The notes: a model not told the origin generated them from the letters alone. Shown: positions 36,901 through 48,712, numbered from the stretch's first letter. The stretch: 57,005 nt of DNA from Nemertoderma westbladi (GCA_032718475.1 JAUCBJ010009098.1:1-57005), one strand, 5' to 3'. Numbers and translations: made by a program.

Positions 36901-39111
36901 ACCAATCAGCACTCACCTCTCTATATAAGGAACACCAACCAATCAGCACTCACCTCTCTATATAAGGAACACCAACCAATCAGCACTCACCTCTCTATAT
37001 AAGGAACACCAACCAATCAGCACTCACCTCTCTATATAAGGAACACCAACCAATCAGCACTCACCTCTCTATATAAGGAACACCAACCAATCAGCACTCA
37101 CCTCTCTATATAAGGAACACCAACCAATCAGCACTCACCTCTCTATATAAGGAACACCAACCAATCAGCACTCACCTCTCTATATAAGGAACACCAACCA
37201 ATCAGCACTCACCTCTCTATATAAGGAACACCAACCAATCAGCACTCACCTCTCTATATAAGGAACACCAACCAATCAGCACTCACCTCTCTATATAAGG
37301 AACACCAACCAATCAGCACTCACCTCTCTATATAAGGAACACCAACCAATCAGCACTCACCTCTCTATATAAGGAACACCAACCAATCAGCACTCACCTC
37401 TCTATATAAGGAACACCAACCAATCAGCACTCACCTCTCTATATAAGGAACACCAACCAATCAGCACTCACCTCTCTATATCAGGCACACCAACCAATCA
37501 GCACTCACCTCTCTATATAAGGAACACCAACCAATCAGCACTCACCTCTCTATATAAGGAACACCAACCAATCAGCACTCACCTCTCTATATAAGGAACA
37601 CCAACCAATCAGCACTCACCTCTCTATATAAGGAACACCAACCAATCAGCACTCACCTCTCTATATAAGGAACACCAACCAATCAGCACTCACCTCTCTA
37701 TATAAGGAACACCAACCAATCAGCACTCACCTCTCTATATAAGGAACACCAACCAATCAGCACTCACCTCTCTATATAAGGAACACCAACCAATCAGCAC
37801 TCACCTCTCTATATAAGGAACACCAACCAATCAGCACTCACCTCTCTATATAAGGAACACCAACCAATCAGCACTCACCTCTCTATATAAGGAACACCAA
37901 CCAATCAGCACTCACCTCTCTATATAAGGAACACCAACCAATCAGCACTCACCTCTCTATATAAGGAACACCAACCAATCAGCACTCACCTCTCTATATA
38001 AGGAACACCAACCAATCAGCACTCACCTCTCTATATAAGGAACACCAACCAATCAGCACTCACCTCTCTATATAAGGAACACCAACCAATCAGCACTCAC
38101 CTCTCTATATAAGGAACACCAACCAATCAGCACTCACCTCTCTATATAAGGAACACCAACCAATCAGCACTCACCTCTCTATATAAGGAACACCAACCAA
38201 TCAGCACTCACCTCTCTATATAAGGAACACCAACCAATCAGCACTCACCTCTCTATATAAGGAACACCAACCAATCAGCACTCACCTCTCTATATAAGGA
38301 ACACCAACCAATCAGCACTCACCTCTCTATATAAGGAACACCAACCAATCAGCACTCACCTCTCTATATAAGGAACACCAACCAATCAGCACTCACCTCT
38401 CTATATAAGGAACACCAACCAATCAGCACTCACCTCTCTATATAAGGAACACCAACCAATCAGCACTCACCTCTCTATATAAGGAACACCAACCAATCAG
38501 CACTCACCTCTCTATATAAGGAACACCAACCAATCAGCACTCACCTCTCTATATAAGGAACACCAACCAATCAGCACTCACCTCTCTATATAAGGAACAC
38601 CAACCAATCAGCACTCACCTCTCTATATAAGGAACACCAACCAATCAGCACTCACCTCTCTATATAAGGAACACCAACCAATCAGCACTCACCTCTCTAT
38701 ATAAGGAACACCAACCAATCAGCACTCACCTCTCTATATAAGGAACACCAACCAATCAGCACTCACCTCTCTATATAAGGAACACCAACCAATCAGCACT
38801 CACCTCTCTATATAAGGAACACCAACCAATCAGCACTCACCTCTCTATATAAGGAACACCAACCAATCAGCACTCACCTCTCTATATAAGGAACACCAAC
38901 CAATCAGCACTCACCTCTCTATATAAGGAACACCAACCAATCAGCACTCACCTCTCTATATAAGGAACACCAACCAATCAGCACTCACCTCTCTATATAA
39001 GGAACACCAACCAATCAGCACTCACCTCTCTATATAAGGAACACCAACCGATCAGCACTCACCTCTCTATATAAGGAACACCAACCAATCAGCACTCACC
39101 TCTCTATATAA
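30956..39111 (-). repeat. 37-bp intronic minisatellite, about 220 copies, each with GAG|GTGAGT
   Basis: These are extremely uniform 37-bp units; only a handful vary (for example 36-bp units with CAGCATCACC near 31730, 31805 and 36430, and TATCAGGCAC near 37480). On the gene strand the unit contains TATATAGAGAG|GTGAGTGCTG, a consensus donor. The array starts at the assembly gap beside the exon ending SLAR(E) and stops 62 bp before the next acceptor, so the intron is nearly all array. On the + strand each unit holds CCAATCAG and, downstream, CTATATAAGG. True length is unknown because of the gap. Confidence 0.97.
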
Positions 39112-39211
39112 NNNNNNNNNNNNNNNNNNNNNNNNNNNNNNNNNNNNNNNNNNNNNNNNNNNNNNNNNNNNNNNNNNNNNNNNNNNNNNNNNNNNNNNNN
39201 NNNNNNNNNNN
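39112..39211. other. Assembly gap, 100 N
   Basis: Exactly 100 N, the usual placeholder for a gap of unknown size. It lies between the exon sequence ending ..GCAAGAG (gene strand) and the 37-bp array. It hides the splice donor and an unknown number of repeat units. Confidence 0.99.
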
Positions 39212-39536
39212 CTCTTGCCAAGGATTTCTTCTGCATTAGGTTCATTACTGTCCCCAACAAACAACGAATTAATTGGAAACATTCTAACTCCATAGAAGTA
39301 TCTCCTTCCTGATTGGCTGAAGGTTTACCTAATGCCAATTGGAATTGGAAACAAGTCGTCATGAGAAACTTATCCACGTGTTCCTTAAAATCCAAACAAC
39401 GTGATTGGTCGGATATGAGTATGTCGATCTCTGACAGCGCTCCTATCACAGTGTTGCTATCAGTAGATGCGATCTGAGATATTACCGTATCAAACATAGA
39501 TGATTGAGTGCTCGCTTTGGTTAATACCCGGGTATT
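39212..39536 (-). CDS. CKAP5: CKAP5/XMAP215 homologue, C-terminal domain exon (3' end in assembly gap)
   Basis: The exon starts after a good acceptor (CATTCCATTGCAG) with NTRVLTKASTQSSMFDTVIS, matching human NTASTINFIISQVASVD. It continues through the C-terminal helical (TOG-like) domain to KKSLAR. Coding sequence runs into a 100-N gap one base into the next codon (G..). By alignment to human SLAREASTGVL, and because the next exon starts ISRDVL in phase 0, two bases (completing a Glu codon) are probably missing. The exon would then end GAG|GTGAGT, the same junction present in every unit of the adjacent 37-bp array. The gap thus hides the donor itself. Confidence 0.92.
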
Positions 39537-39618
39537 CTGCAATGGAATGTTTTGAATTAAATTACAAAAACGGGCAGAAAGCACATTAAAGGAGGCTAAA
39601 GAAAACTAAGGAAGCACA

Positions 39619-42600
39619 TTAGAACAGAGTGCTTCTAGTGTTGGTGTTTTAGTTTTAATTAGAACTGCTGCTTCTAGTGTTGGTGTTTTAGTTTTAATTA
39701 GAACTGCTGCTTCTAGTGTTGGTGTTTTAGTTTTAATTAGAACTGCTGCTTCTAGTGTTGGTGTTTTAGTTTTAATTAGAACAGGCTGCTTCTAGTGTTG
39801 GTGTTTTAGTTTTAATTAGAACTGCTGCTTCTAGTGTTGGTGTTTTAGTTTTGATTAGAACTGCTGCTTCTAGTGTTGGTGTTTTAGTTTTAATTAGAAC
39901 TGCTGCTTCTAGTGTTGGTGTTTTAGTTTTAATTAGAACTGCTGCTTCTAGTGTTTGTGTTTTAGTTTTAATTAGAACTGCTGCTTCTAGTGTTGGTGTT
40001 TTAGTTTTAATTAGAACTGATGCTTCTAGTGTTGGTGTTTAGTTTTAATTAGAACTGCTGCTTCTAGTGTTGGTGTTTTAGTTTTAATTAGAACTGCTGC
40101 TTCTAGTGTTGGTGTTTTAGTTTTAATTAGAACAGGCTGCTTCTAGTGTTGGTGTTTTAGTTTTAATTAGAACTGCTGCTTCTAGTGTTGGTGTTTTAGT
40201 TTTAATTAGAACAGGCTGCTTCTAGTGTTGGTGTTTTAGTTTTAATTAGAACAGGCTGCTTCTAGTGTTGGTGTTTTAGTTTTAATTAGAACTGCTTCTT
40301 CTAGTGTTGGTGTTTTAGTTTTAATTAGAACTGCTGCTTCTAGTGTTGGTGTTTTAGTTTTAATTAGAACTGCTGCTTCTAGTGTTGGTGTTTTAGTTTT
40401 AATTAGAACTGCTGCTTCTAGTGTTGGTGTTTTAGTTTTAATTAGAACTGCTGCTTCTAGTGTTGGTGTTTTAGTTTTAATTAGAACTGCTGCTTCTAGT
40501 GTTGGTGTTTTAGTTTTAATTAGAACTGCTGCTCCTAGTGTTGGTGTTTTAGTTTTAATTAGAACAGGCTGCTTCCAGTGTTGGTGTTTTAGTTTTAATT
40601 AGAACTGCTGCTTCTAGTGTTGGTGTTTTAGTTTTAATTAGAACTGCTGCTTCTAGTGTTGGTGTTTTAGTTTTAATTAGAACTGCTGCTTCTAGTGTTG
40701 GTGTTTTAGTTTTAATTAGAACTGCTGCTTCTAGTGTTGGTGTTTTAGTTTTAATTAGAACTGCTGCTTCTAGTGTTGGTGTTTTAGTTTTAATTAGAAC
40801 TGCTGCTTCTAGTGTTGGTGTTTTAGTTTTAATTAGAACTGCTGCTTCTAGTGTTGGTGTTTTAGTTTTAATTAGAACTGATGCTTCTAGTGTTGGTGTT
40901 TAGTTTTAATTAGAACTGCTGCTTCTAGTGTTGGTGTTTTAGTTTTAATTAGAACTGCTGCTTCTAGTGTTGGTGTTTTAGTTTTAATTAGAACTGCTGC
41001 TTCTAGTGTTGGTGTTTTAGTTTTAATTAGAACTGCTGCTTCTAGTGTTGGTGTTTTAGTTTTAATTAGAACAGGCTGCTTCTAGTGTTGGTGTTTTAGT
41101 TTTAATTAGAACTGCTGCTTCTAGTGTTGGTGTTTTAGTTTTGATTAGAACTGCTGCTTCTAGTGTTGGTGTTTTAGTTTTAATTAGAACTGCTGCTTCT
41201 AGTGTTGGTGTTTTAGTTTTAATTAGAACTGCTGCTTCTAGTGTTTGTGTTTTAGTTTTAATTAGAACTGCTGCTTCTAGTGTTGGTGTTTTAGTTTTAA
41301 TTAGAACTGATGCTTCTAGTGTTGGTGTTTAGTTTTAATTAGAACTGCTGCTTCTAGTGTTGGTGTTTTAGTTTTAATTAGAACTGCTGCTTCTAGTGTT
41401 GGTGTTTTAGTTTTAATTAGAACAGGCTGCTTCTAGTGTTGGTGTTTTAGTTTTAATTAGAACAGGCTGCTTCTAGTGTTGGTGTTTTAGTTGTAATTAG
41501 AACTGCTGCTTCTAGTGTTGGTGTTGCTGCTTCTAGTGTTGGTGTTTTAGTTTTAATTAGAACTGCTGCTTCTAGTGTTGGTGTTTTAGATTTAATTAGA
41601 ACTGCTGCTTCTAGTGTTGGTGTTTTAGTTTTAATTAGAACTGCTGCTTCTAGTGTTGGTGCTTTAGTTTTAATTAGAACTGCTGCTTCTAGTGTTGGTG
41701 TTTTAGTTTTAATTAGAACTGCTGCTTCTAGTGTTGGTGTTTTAGTTTTAATTAGAACTGCTGCTTCTAGTGTTGGTGTTTTAGTTTTAATTATAACTTC
41801 TGCTTCTAGTGTTGGTGTTTTAGTTTTAATTAGAACTGCTGCTTCTAGTGTTGGTGTTTTAGTTTTAATTAGAACTGCTGCTTCTAGTGTTGGTGTTTTA
41901 GTTTTAATTAGAACAGGCTGCTTCTAGTGTTGGTGTTTTAGTTGTAATTAGAACTGCTGCTTCTAGTGTTGGCGTTGCTGCTTCTAGTGTTGGTGTTTTA
42001 GTTTTAATTAGAACTGCTGCTTCTAGTGTTGGTGTTTTAGTTTTAATTAGAACTGCTGCTTCTAGTGTTGGTGTTTTAGTTTTAATTAGAACTGCTGCTT
42101 CTAGTGTTGGTGTTTTAGTTTTAATTAGAACAGGCTGCTTCTAGTGTTGGTGTTTTAGTTGTAATTAGAACTGCTGCTTCTAGTGTTGGTGTTGCTGCTT
42201 CTAGTGTTGGTGTTTTAGTTTTAATTAGAACTGCTGCTTCTAGTGTTGGTGTTTTAGTTTTAATTAGAACTGCTGCTTCTAGTGTTGGTGTTTTAGTTTT
42301 AATTAGAACTGCTGCTTCTAGTGTTGGTGTTTTAGTTTTAATTAGAACTGCTGCTTCTAGTGTTGGTGTTTTAGTTTTAATTAGAACTGCTGCTTCTAGT
42401 GTTGGTGTTTTAGTTTTAATTAGAACTGCTGCTTCTAGTGTTGGTGTTTTAGTTTTAATTAGAACTGCTGCTTCTAGTGTTGGTGTTTTAGTTTTAATTA
42501 GAACTGCTGCTTCTAGTGTTGGTGTTTTAGTTTTAATTAGAACTGCTGCTTCTAGTGTTGGTGTTTTAGTTTTAATTAGAACTGCTGCTTCTAGTGTTGG

Positions 42601-45600
42601 TGTTTTAGTTTTAATTAGAACTGCTGCTTCTAGTGTTGGTGTTTTAGTTTTAATTAGAACTGCTGCTTCTAGTGTTGGTGTTTTAGTTTTAATTAGAACT
42701 GCTGCTTCTAGTGTTGGTGTTTTAGTTTTAATTAGAACTGCTGCTTCTAGTGTTGGTGTTTTAGTTTTAATTAGAACTGCTGCTTCTAGTGTTGGTGTTT
42801 TAGTTTTGATTAGAACTGCTGCTTCTAGTGTTTGTGTTTTAGTTTTAATTAGAACTGCTGCTTCTAGTGTTGGTGTTTTAGTTTTAATTAGAACTGCTGC
42901 TTCTAGTGTTGGTGTTTTAGTTTTAATTAGAACTGCTTCTTCTAGTGTTGGTGTTTTAGTTTTAATTAGAACTGCTGCTTCTAGTGTTGGTGTTTTAGTT
43001 TTAATTAGAACTGCTTCTTCTAGTGTTGGTGTTTTAGTTTTAATTAGAACTGCTGCTTCTAGTGTTGGTGTTTTAGTTTTAATTAGAACTGCTGCTTCTA
43101 GTGTTGGTGTTTTAGTTTTAATTAGAACTGCTGCTTCTAGTGTTGGTGTTTTAGTTTTAATTAGAACTGCTGCTTCTAGTGTTGGTGTTTTAGTTTTAAT
43201 TAGAACTGCTTCTTCTAGTGTTGGTGTTTTAGTTTTAATTAGAACTGCTGCTTCTAGTGTTGGTGTTTTAGTTTTAATTAGAACTGCTGCTTCTAGTGTT
43301 GGTGTTTTAGTTTTAATTAGAACTGCTGCTTCTAGTGTTGGTGTTTTAGTTTTAATTAGAACTGCTGCTTCTAGTGTTGGTGTTTTAGTTTTAATTAGAA
43401 CTGCTGCTTCTAGTGTTGGTGTTTTAGTTTTAATTAGAACTGCTGCTTCTAGTGTTGGTGTTTTAGTTTTAATTAGAACTGCTGCTTCTAGTGTTGGTGT
43501 TTTAGTTTTAATTAGAACTGATGCTTCTAGTGTTGGTGTTTAGTTTTAATTAGAACTGCTGCTTCTAGTGTTGGTGTTTTAGTTTTAATTAGAACTGCTG
43601 CTTCTAGTGTTGGTGTTTTAGTTTTAATTAGAACAGGCTGCTTCTAGTGTTGGTGTTTTAGTTTTAATTAGAACAGGCTGCTTCTAGTGTTGGTGTTTTA
43701 GTTGTAATTAGAACTGCTGCTTCTAGTGTTGGTGTTGCTGCTTCTAGTGTTGGTGTTTTAGTTTTAATTAGAACTGCTGCTTCTAGTGTTGGTGTTTTAG
43801 ATTTAATTAGAACTGCTGCTTCTAGTGTTGGTGTTTTAGTTTTAATTAGAACTGCTGCTTCTAGTGTTGGTGTTTTAGTTTTAATTAGAACTGCTGCTTC
43901 TAGTGTTGGTGTTTTAGTTTTAATTAGAACTGCTGCTTCTAGTGTTGGTGTTTTAGTTTTAATTAGAACTGCTGCTTCTAGTGTTGGTGTTTTAGTTTTA
44001 ATTAGAACTGCTGCTTCTAGTGTTGGTGTTTTAGTTTTAATTAGAACTGCTGCTTCTAGTGTTGGTGTTTTAGTTTTAATTAGAACTGCTGCTTCTAGTG
44101 TTGGTGTTTTAGTTTTAATTAGAACTGCTGCTTCTAGTGTTGGTGTTTTAGTTTTAATTAGAACTGCTGCTTCTAGTGTTGGTGTTTTAGTTTTAATTAG
44201 AACTGCTGCTTCTAGTGTTGGTGTTTTAGTTTTAATTAGAACTGCTGCTCCTAGTGTTGGTGTTTTAGTTTTAATTAGAACTGCTGCTTCTAGTGTTGGT
44301 GTTTTAGTTTTAATTAGAACTGCTGCTTCTAGTGTTGGTGTTTTAGTTTTAATTAGAACTGCTGCTTCTAGTGTTGGTGTTTTAGTTTTAATTAGAACTG
44401 CTGCTCCTAGTGTTGGTGTTTTAGTTTTAATTAGAACAGGCTGCTTCCAGTGTTGGTGTTTTAGTTTTAATTAGAACTGCTGCTTCTAGTGTTGGTGTTT
44501 TAGTTTTAATTAGAACTGCTGCTTCTAGTGTTGGTGTTTTAGTTTTAATTAGAACTGCTGCTTCTAGTGTTGGTGTTTTAGTTTTAATTAGAACTGCTGC
44601 TTCTAGTGTTGGTGTTTTAGTTTTAATTAGAACTGCTGCTTCTAGTGTTGGTGTTTTAGTTTTAATTAGAACTGCTGCTTCTAGTGTTGGTGTTTTAGTT
44701 TTAATTAGAACTGCTGCTTCTAGTGTTGGTGTTTTAGTTTTAATTAGAACTGATGCTTCTAGTGTTGGTGTTTAGTTTTAATTAGAACTGCTGCTTCTAG
44801 TGTTGGTGTTTTAGTTTTAATTAGAACTGCTGCTTCTAGTGTTGGTGTTTTAGTTTTAATTAGAACAGGCTGCTTCTAGTGTTGGTGTTTTAGTTGTAAT
44901 TAGAACTGCTGCTTCTAGTGTTGGCGTTGCTGCTTCTAGTGTTGGTGTTTTAGTTTTAATTAGAACTGCTGCTTCTAGTGTTGGTGTTTTAGTTTTAATT
45001 AGAACAGGCTGCTTCTAGTGTTGGTGTTTTAGTTGTAATTAGAACTGCTGCTTCTAGTGTTGGTGTTGCTGCTTCTAGTGTTGGTGTTTTAGTTTTAATT
45101 AGAACTGCTGCTTCTAGTGTTGGTGTTTTAGATTTAATTAGAACTGCTGCTTCTAGTGTTGGTGTTTTAGTTTTAATTAGAACTGCTGCTTCTAGTGTTG
45201 GTGTTTTAGTTTTAATTAGAACTGCTGCTTCTAGTGTTGGTGTTTTAGTTTTAATTAGAACTGCTGCTTCTAGTGTTGGTGTTTTAGTTTTAATTAGAAC
45301 TGCTGCTTCTAGTGTTGGTGTTTTAGTTTTAATTAGAACTGCTGCTTCTAGTGTTGGTGTTTTAGTTTTAATTAGAACTGCTGCTTCTAGTGTTGGTGTT
45401 TTAGTTTTAATTAGAACTGCTGCTTCTAGTGTTGGTGTTTTAGTTTTAATTAGAACTGCTGCTTCTAGTGTTGGTGTTTTAGTTTTAATTAGAACTGCTG
45501 CTTCTAGTGTTGGTGTTTTAGTTTTAATTAGAACTGCTGCTTCTAGTGTTGGTGTTTTAGTTTTAATTAGAACTGCTGCTCCTAGTGTTGGTGTTTTAGT

Positions 45601-47240
45601 TTTAATTAGAACTGCTGCTTCTAGTGTTGGTGTTTTAGTTTTAATTAGAACTGCTGCTTCTAGTGTTGGTGTTTTAGTTTTAATTAGAACTGCTGCTTCT
45701 AGTGTTGGTGTTTTAGTTTTAATTAGAACTGCTGCTCCTAGTGTTGGTGTTTTAGTTTTAATTAGAACAGGCTGCTTCCAGTGTTGGTGTTTTAGTTTTA
45801 ATTAGAACTGCTGCTTCTAGTGTTGGTGTTTTAGTTTTAATTAGAACTGCTGCTTCTAGTGTTGGTGTTTTAGTTTTAATTAGAACTGCTGCTTCTAGTG
45901 TTGGTGTTTTAGTTTTAATTAGAACTGCTGCTTCTAGTGTTGGTGTTTTAGTTTTAATTAGAACTGCTGCTTCTAGTGTTGGTGTTTTAGTTTTAATTAG
46001 AACTGCTGCTTCTAGTGTTGGTGTTTTAGTTTTAATTAGAACTGCTGCTTCTAGTGTTGGTGTTTTAGTTTTAATTAGAACTGCTGCTTCTAGTGTTGGT
46101 GTTTTAGTTTTAATTAGAATTGCTGCTTCTAGTGTTGGTGTTTTAGTTTTAATTAGAACTGCTGCTTCTAGTGTTGGTGTTTTAGTTTTAATTAGAACTG
46201 CTGCTTCTAGTGTTGGTGTTTTAGTTTTAATTAGAACTGCTGCTTCTAGTGTTGGTGTTTTAGTTTTAATTAGAACTGCTGCTCCTAGTGTTGGTGTTTT
46301 AGTTTTAATTAGAACTGCTGCTTCTAGTGTTGGTGTTTTAGTTTTAATTAGAACTGCTGCTTCTAGTGTTGGTGTTTTAGTTTTAATTAGAACTGCTGCT
46401 TCTAGTGTTGGTGGTTTAGTTTTAATTAGAACTGCTGCTCCTAGTGTTGGTGTTTTAGTTTTAATTAGAACAGGCTGCTTCTAGTGTTGGTGTTTTAGTT
46501 TTAATTAGAACTGCTGCTTCTAGTGTTGGTGTTTTAGTTTTAATTAGAACTGCTGCTTCTAGTGTTGGTGTTTTAGTTTTAATTAGAACTGCTGCTTCTA
46601 GTGTTGGTGTTTTAGTTTTAATTAGAACTGCTGCTTCTAGTGTTGGTGTTTTAGTTTTAATTAGAACTGCTGCTTCTAGTGTTGGTGTTTTAGTTTTAAT
46701 TAGAACTGCTGCTTCTAGTGTTGGTGTTTTAGTTTTAATTAGAACTGCTGCTTCTAGTGTTGGTGTTTTAGTTTTAATTAGAACTGCTGCTTCTAGTGTT
46801 GGTGTTTTAGTTTTAATTAGAACTGCTGCTTCTAGTGTTGGTGTTTTAGTTTTAATTAGAACTGCTGCTTCTAGTGTTGGTGTTTTAGTTTTAATTAGAA
46901 CTGCTGCTTCTAGTGTTGGTGTTTTAGTTTTAATTAGAACTGCTGCTTCTAGTGTTGGTGTTTTAGTTTTAATTAGAACTGCTGCTTCTAGTGTTGGTGT
47001 TTTAGTTTTAATTAGAACTGATGCTTCTAGTGTTGGTGTTTTAGTTTTAATTAGAACTGCTGCTTCTAGTGTTGGTGTTTTAGTTTTAATTAGAACTGTT
47101 GCTTCTAGTGTTGGTGTTTTAGTTTTAATTAGAACTGCTGCTTCTAGTGTTGGTGTTTTAGTTTTAATTAGAACTGCTGCTTCTAGTGTTGGTATTTTAG
47201 TTTTAATTAGAACTGCTGCTTCTAGTGCTGGTGTTTTTTT
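39619..47240. repeat. 39-bp intronic minisatellite, about 195 copies
   Basis: Head-to-tail units on the + strand read TGCTGCTTCTAGTGTTGG, TGTTTTAGTTTTAATTAG, AAC. The unit is 13 codons long, so long frames open on both strands (VLIRTAASSVGVL on +, AAVLIKTKTPTLE on -). I regard these as by-products: the array is inside an intron and broken by 1-bp and 2-bp variants (GTGTTTAG, AACAGGCTGC) and short deletion units (GTTGGTGTTGCTGC). Recurring variant combinations show higher-order duplication. The array lies between the donor at 47581 and the acceptor at 39537. Confidence 0.97.
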
Positions 47241-47242
47241 CC

Positions 47243-47425
47243 GTGAGGACCAGCCAGTGCAAAATCTTCTGCTTTGGCGACTCATGGATTGAATCCGTAT
47301 GGTGGACAGCCCATGACTTTCGTGAGACGCCTCCTAAAGGACACTGGCCTTGAAGATGCGGATGATCTCGCGAAAGTCATGGGTGATAGGGAGTTGTGGC
47401 AGTGCAACTTTGTTTATAAGCCGTA
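47243..47425 (+). mobile_element. 3' tail of a LINE of the same family
   Basis: On the + strand the translation gives REDQPVQNLLLW, a frameshift, then GGQPMTFVRRLLKDTGLED and DADDLAKVMGDRELWQ, the C-terminal end of the LINE ORF seen elsewhere in the window. The element is 5'-truncated, disabled, and begins right at the edge of the 39-bp array, in opposite orientation to the host gene. Confidence 0.8.
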
Positions 47426-47581
47426 TGGTATTCTTAATGCACACTGAATTGGGGCGGCCAATTGTGGATTCATGGTGGTGGCAAAAATAGTTTTGTTATA
47501 AGCTGGCATATCATCTCAATGTGCAGTTTCAATGCAGCAGGCCGATTATAGTAGTAGTATATCTATTCTAGCAGCACTCAC

Positions 47582-47743
47582 CTGATTTGGAGGAATTTCT
47601 TTTGAACGGATAGACGGAGGAACAACCTGGTAATCCAACATCTCATCCAATTCTTCCACTAGTCTCTTATCATCTTCGACATCATTAGCGTCATTAGGAA
47701 TATCGAAATTAGACTCAAACTTCTCAATATCCAATGTAAAATG
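47582..47743 (-). CDS. CKAP5: CKAP5/XMAP215 homologue, acidic linker exon
   Basis: This phase-0 exon of 54 codons lies between acceptor TTTATTTAATTTAG and donor AATCAG|GTGAGT. It encodes HFTLDIEKFESNFDIPNDAN, then an acidic helix (VEDDKRLVEELDEML) and DYQVVPPSIRSKEIPPNQ. It corresponds to the vertebrate segment EFQLDLDEIEN...LVQHKLDDIFEPVLIPEP, which links TOG5 to the C-terminal helical domain. The intron before it is only 146 bp and free of satellites, a useful contrast with its neighbours. Confidence 0.92.
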
Positions 47744-47889
47744 CTAAATTAAATAAACTATGAAATACTACTAAATGCAAAATGTTTAAATTATTTTAAA
47801 AAATTGTAAACGTGATAATTAATTGATTAACTTTGTCATGACTATACGAGTAATACTTGACAGGGAGTTTGAATAGATAATTAAGAAAC

Positions 47890-47993
47890 CTTTTCAACCG
47901 GTTGGCTTTGCATAGACGGTATCTGCATAGACGATTTTCTACTGCTGGGCGCCGAAATGGATTTATTCATAGTTGTATTAAGTGTCTTAGACC
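47890..47993 (-). CDS. CKAP5: CKAP5/XMAP215 homologue, small linker exon
   Basis: This exon has no start codon and is too short to stand out as an ORF. I placed it because the preceding exon ends in phase 1 and the next starts in phase 0. Here an acceptor TTATTATTTAG and a donor GAAAAG|GTTTCT bound 104 bp (2 bases plus 34 open codons) that correct the phase. It encodes a Ser/Met/Gln-rich stretch (SAPSSRKSSMQIPSMQSQPV) typical of the disordered linker between TOG5 and the C-terminal domain. The last residues, VEK, join to HFTLDIEKFE, matching human RREFQLDLDEIE. The donor is weaker than the others. Confidence 0.8.
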
Positions 47994-48277
47994 CTAAATA
48001 ATAAAATAATTGTAAACTTATAATTATGAGAATTAAGACTCAATGAATTCAACCAAATAATAAACGATACGGTGAAAGTAAAAACGAATGATGAAGAAAT
48101 TATAGGGAGTACAGGGAGTTGGACGATGATGAGTTGCCAGCCACGGAAACTCAACTTCTGGAATCTCTGACATGGTTGGAATAGGTAAAAAGGTAATATA
48201 GAAGTGCGGTTCTAAATCGGTACTGATTCAATATATGATAAAAACTGCACTGTGTCTTTCGGTTGGAAAAACAAGTT
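47994..48277. other. Short intronic stretch, nothing recognised
   Basis: AT-rich sequence between the small exon at 47890-47993 and the SINE. No repeats or coding homology seen. Confidence 0.4.
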
Positions 48278-48405
48278 GGCGTCAGAGTTGATCGAGAATC
48301 AACTCAGACGCCAGTTAAAAAAGTCGGCAATGACGTCCAGATGGGATCGAACTGGTGACCTCCGGGTTGGAAGTCTGACGCTCTAACCATTCAGCTAGCG
48401 GCTCA
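48278..48405 (-). mobile_element. tRNA-derived SINE, head and hairpin
   Basis: The reverse strand starts GAGCCGCTAGCTGAATGGTT, containing a good A box (TAGCTGAATGG). About 30 bp on it has a B box (AGTTCGATCCC), in the order and spacing of a tRNA. The predicted anticodon and T stems do not pair well, so this is not a working tRNA gene. Downstream is a near-perfect hairpin, GGCGTCTGAGTTGAT, loop TCTCG, ATCAACTCTGACGCC (48278-48312). Head plus unrelated body fits a SINE; the exact 3' end is unclear. Confidence 0.6.
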
Positions 48406-48712
48406 GGTAAAAGATAGACCTGGAAATACTATCTGATACCTTGTATGTCCGCAATTTACCTCCTTATGGCATCCCATCTGTCATACCATCTGTCATACCA
48501 TCATCTGCTGCCACTGTGCTCAACCCTACCGTACTTGGTCGTCTTTAACCACTCGCTACAATAAAAGGGTAGTGTATATTAACCATAAACCATCATGGCC
48601 ACAATGACTAATTATAAACTCTAACTACTAATCTAGGCAGGACAATTGTTAAACAAACTGTATTTTTCGATAAATATCATGAAAATAACAACCCCCCCCC
48701 TCACGTACTAAC

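Noticed and set aside
39851-47285. 245-codon + frame and 274-codon - frame in the 39-bp array as possible repeat proteins
   Set aside because: The array lies in a CKAP5 intron and the unit length of 39 bp opens frames automatically. Frame-breaking variants are common.
48333-48405. Functional tRNA gene
   Set aside because: A and B boxes are present, but the anticodon and T stems have several mismatches; a SINE head is more likely.
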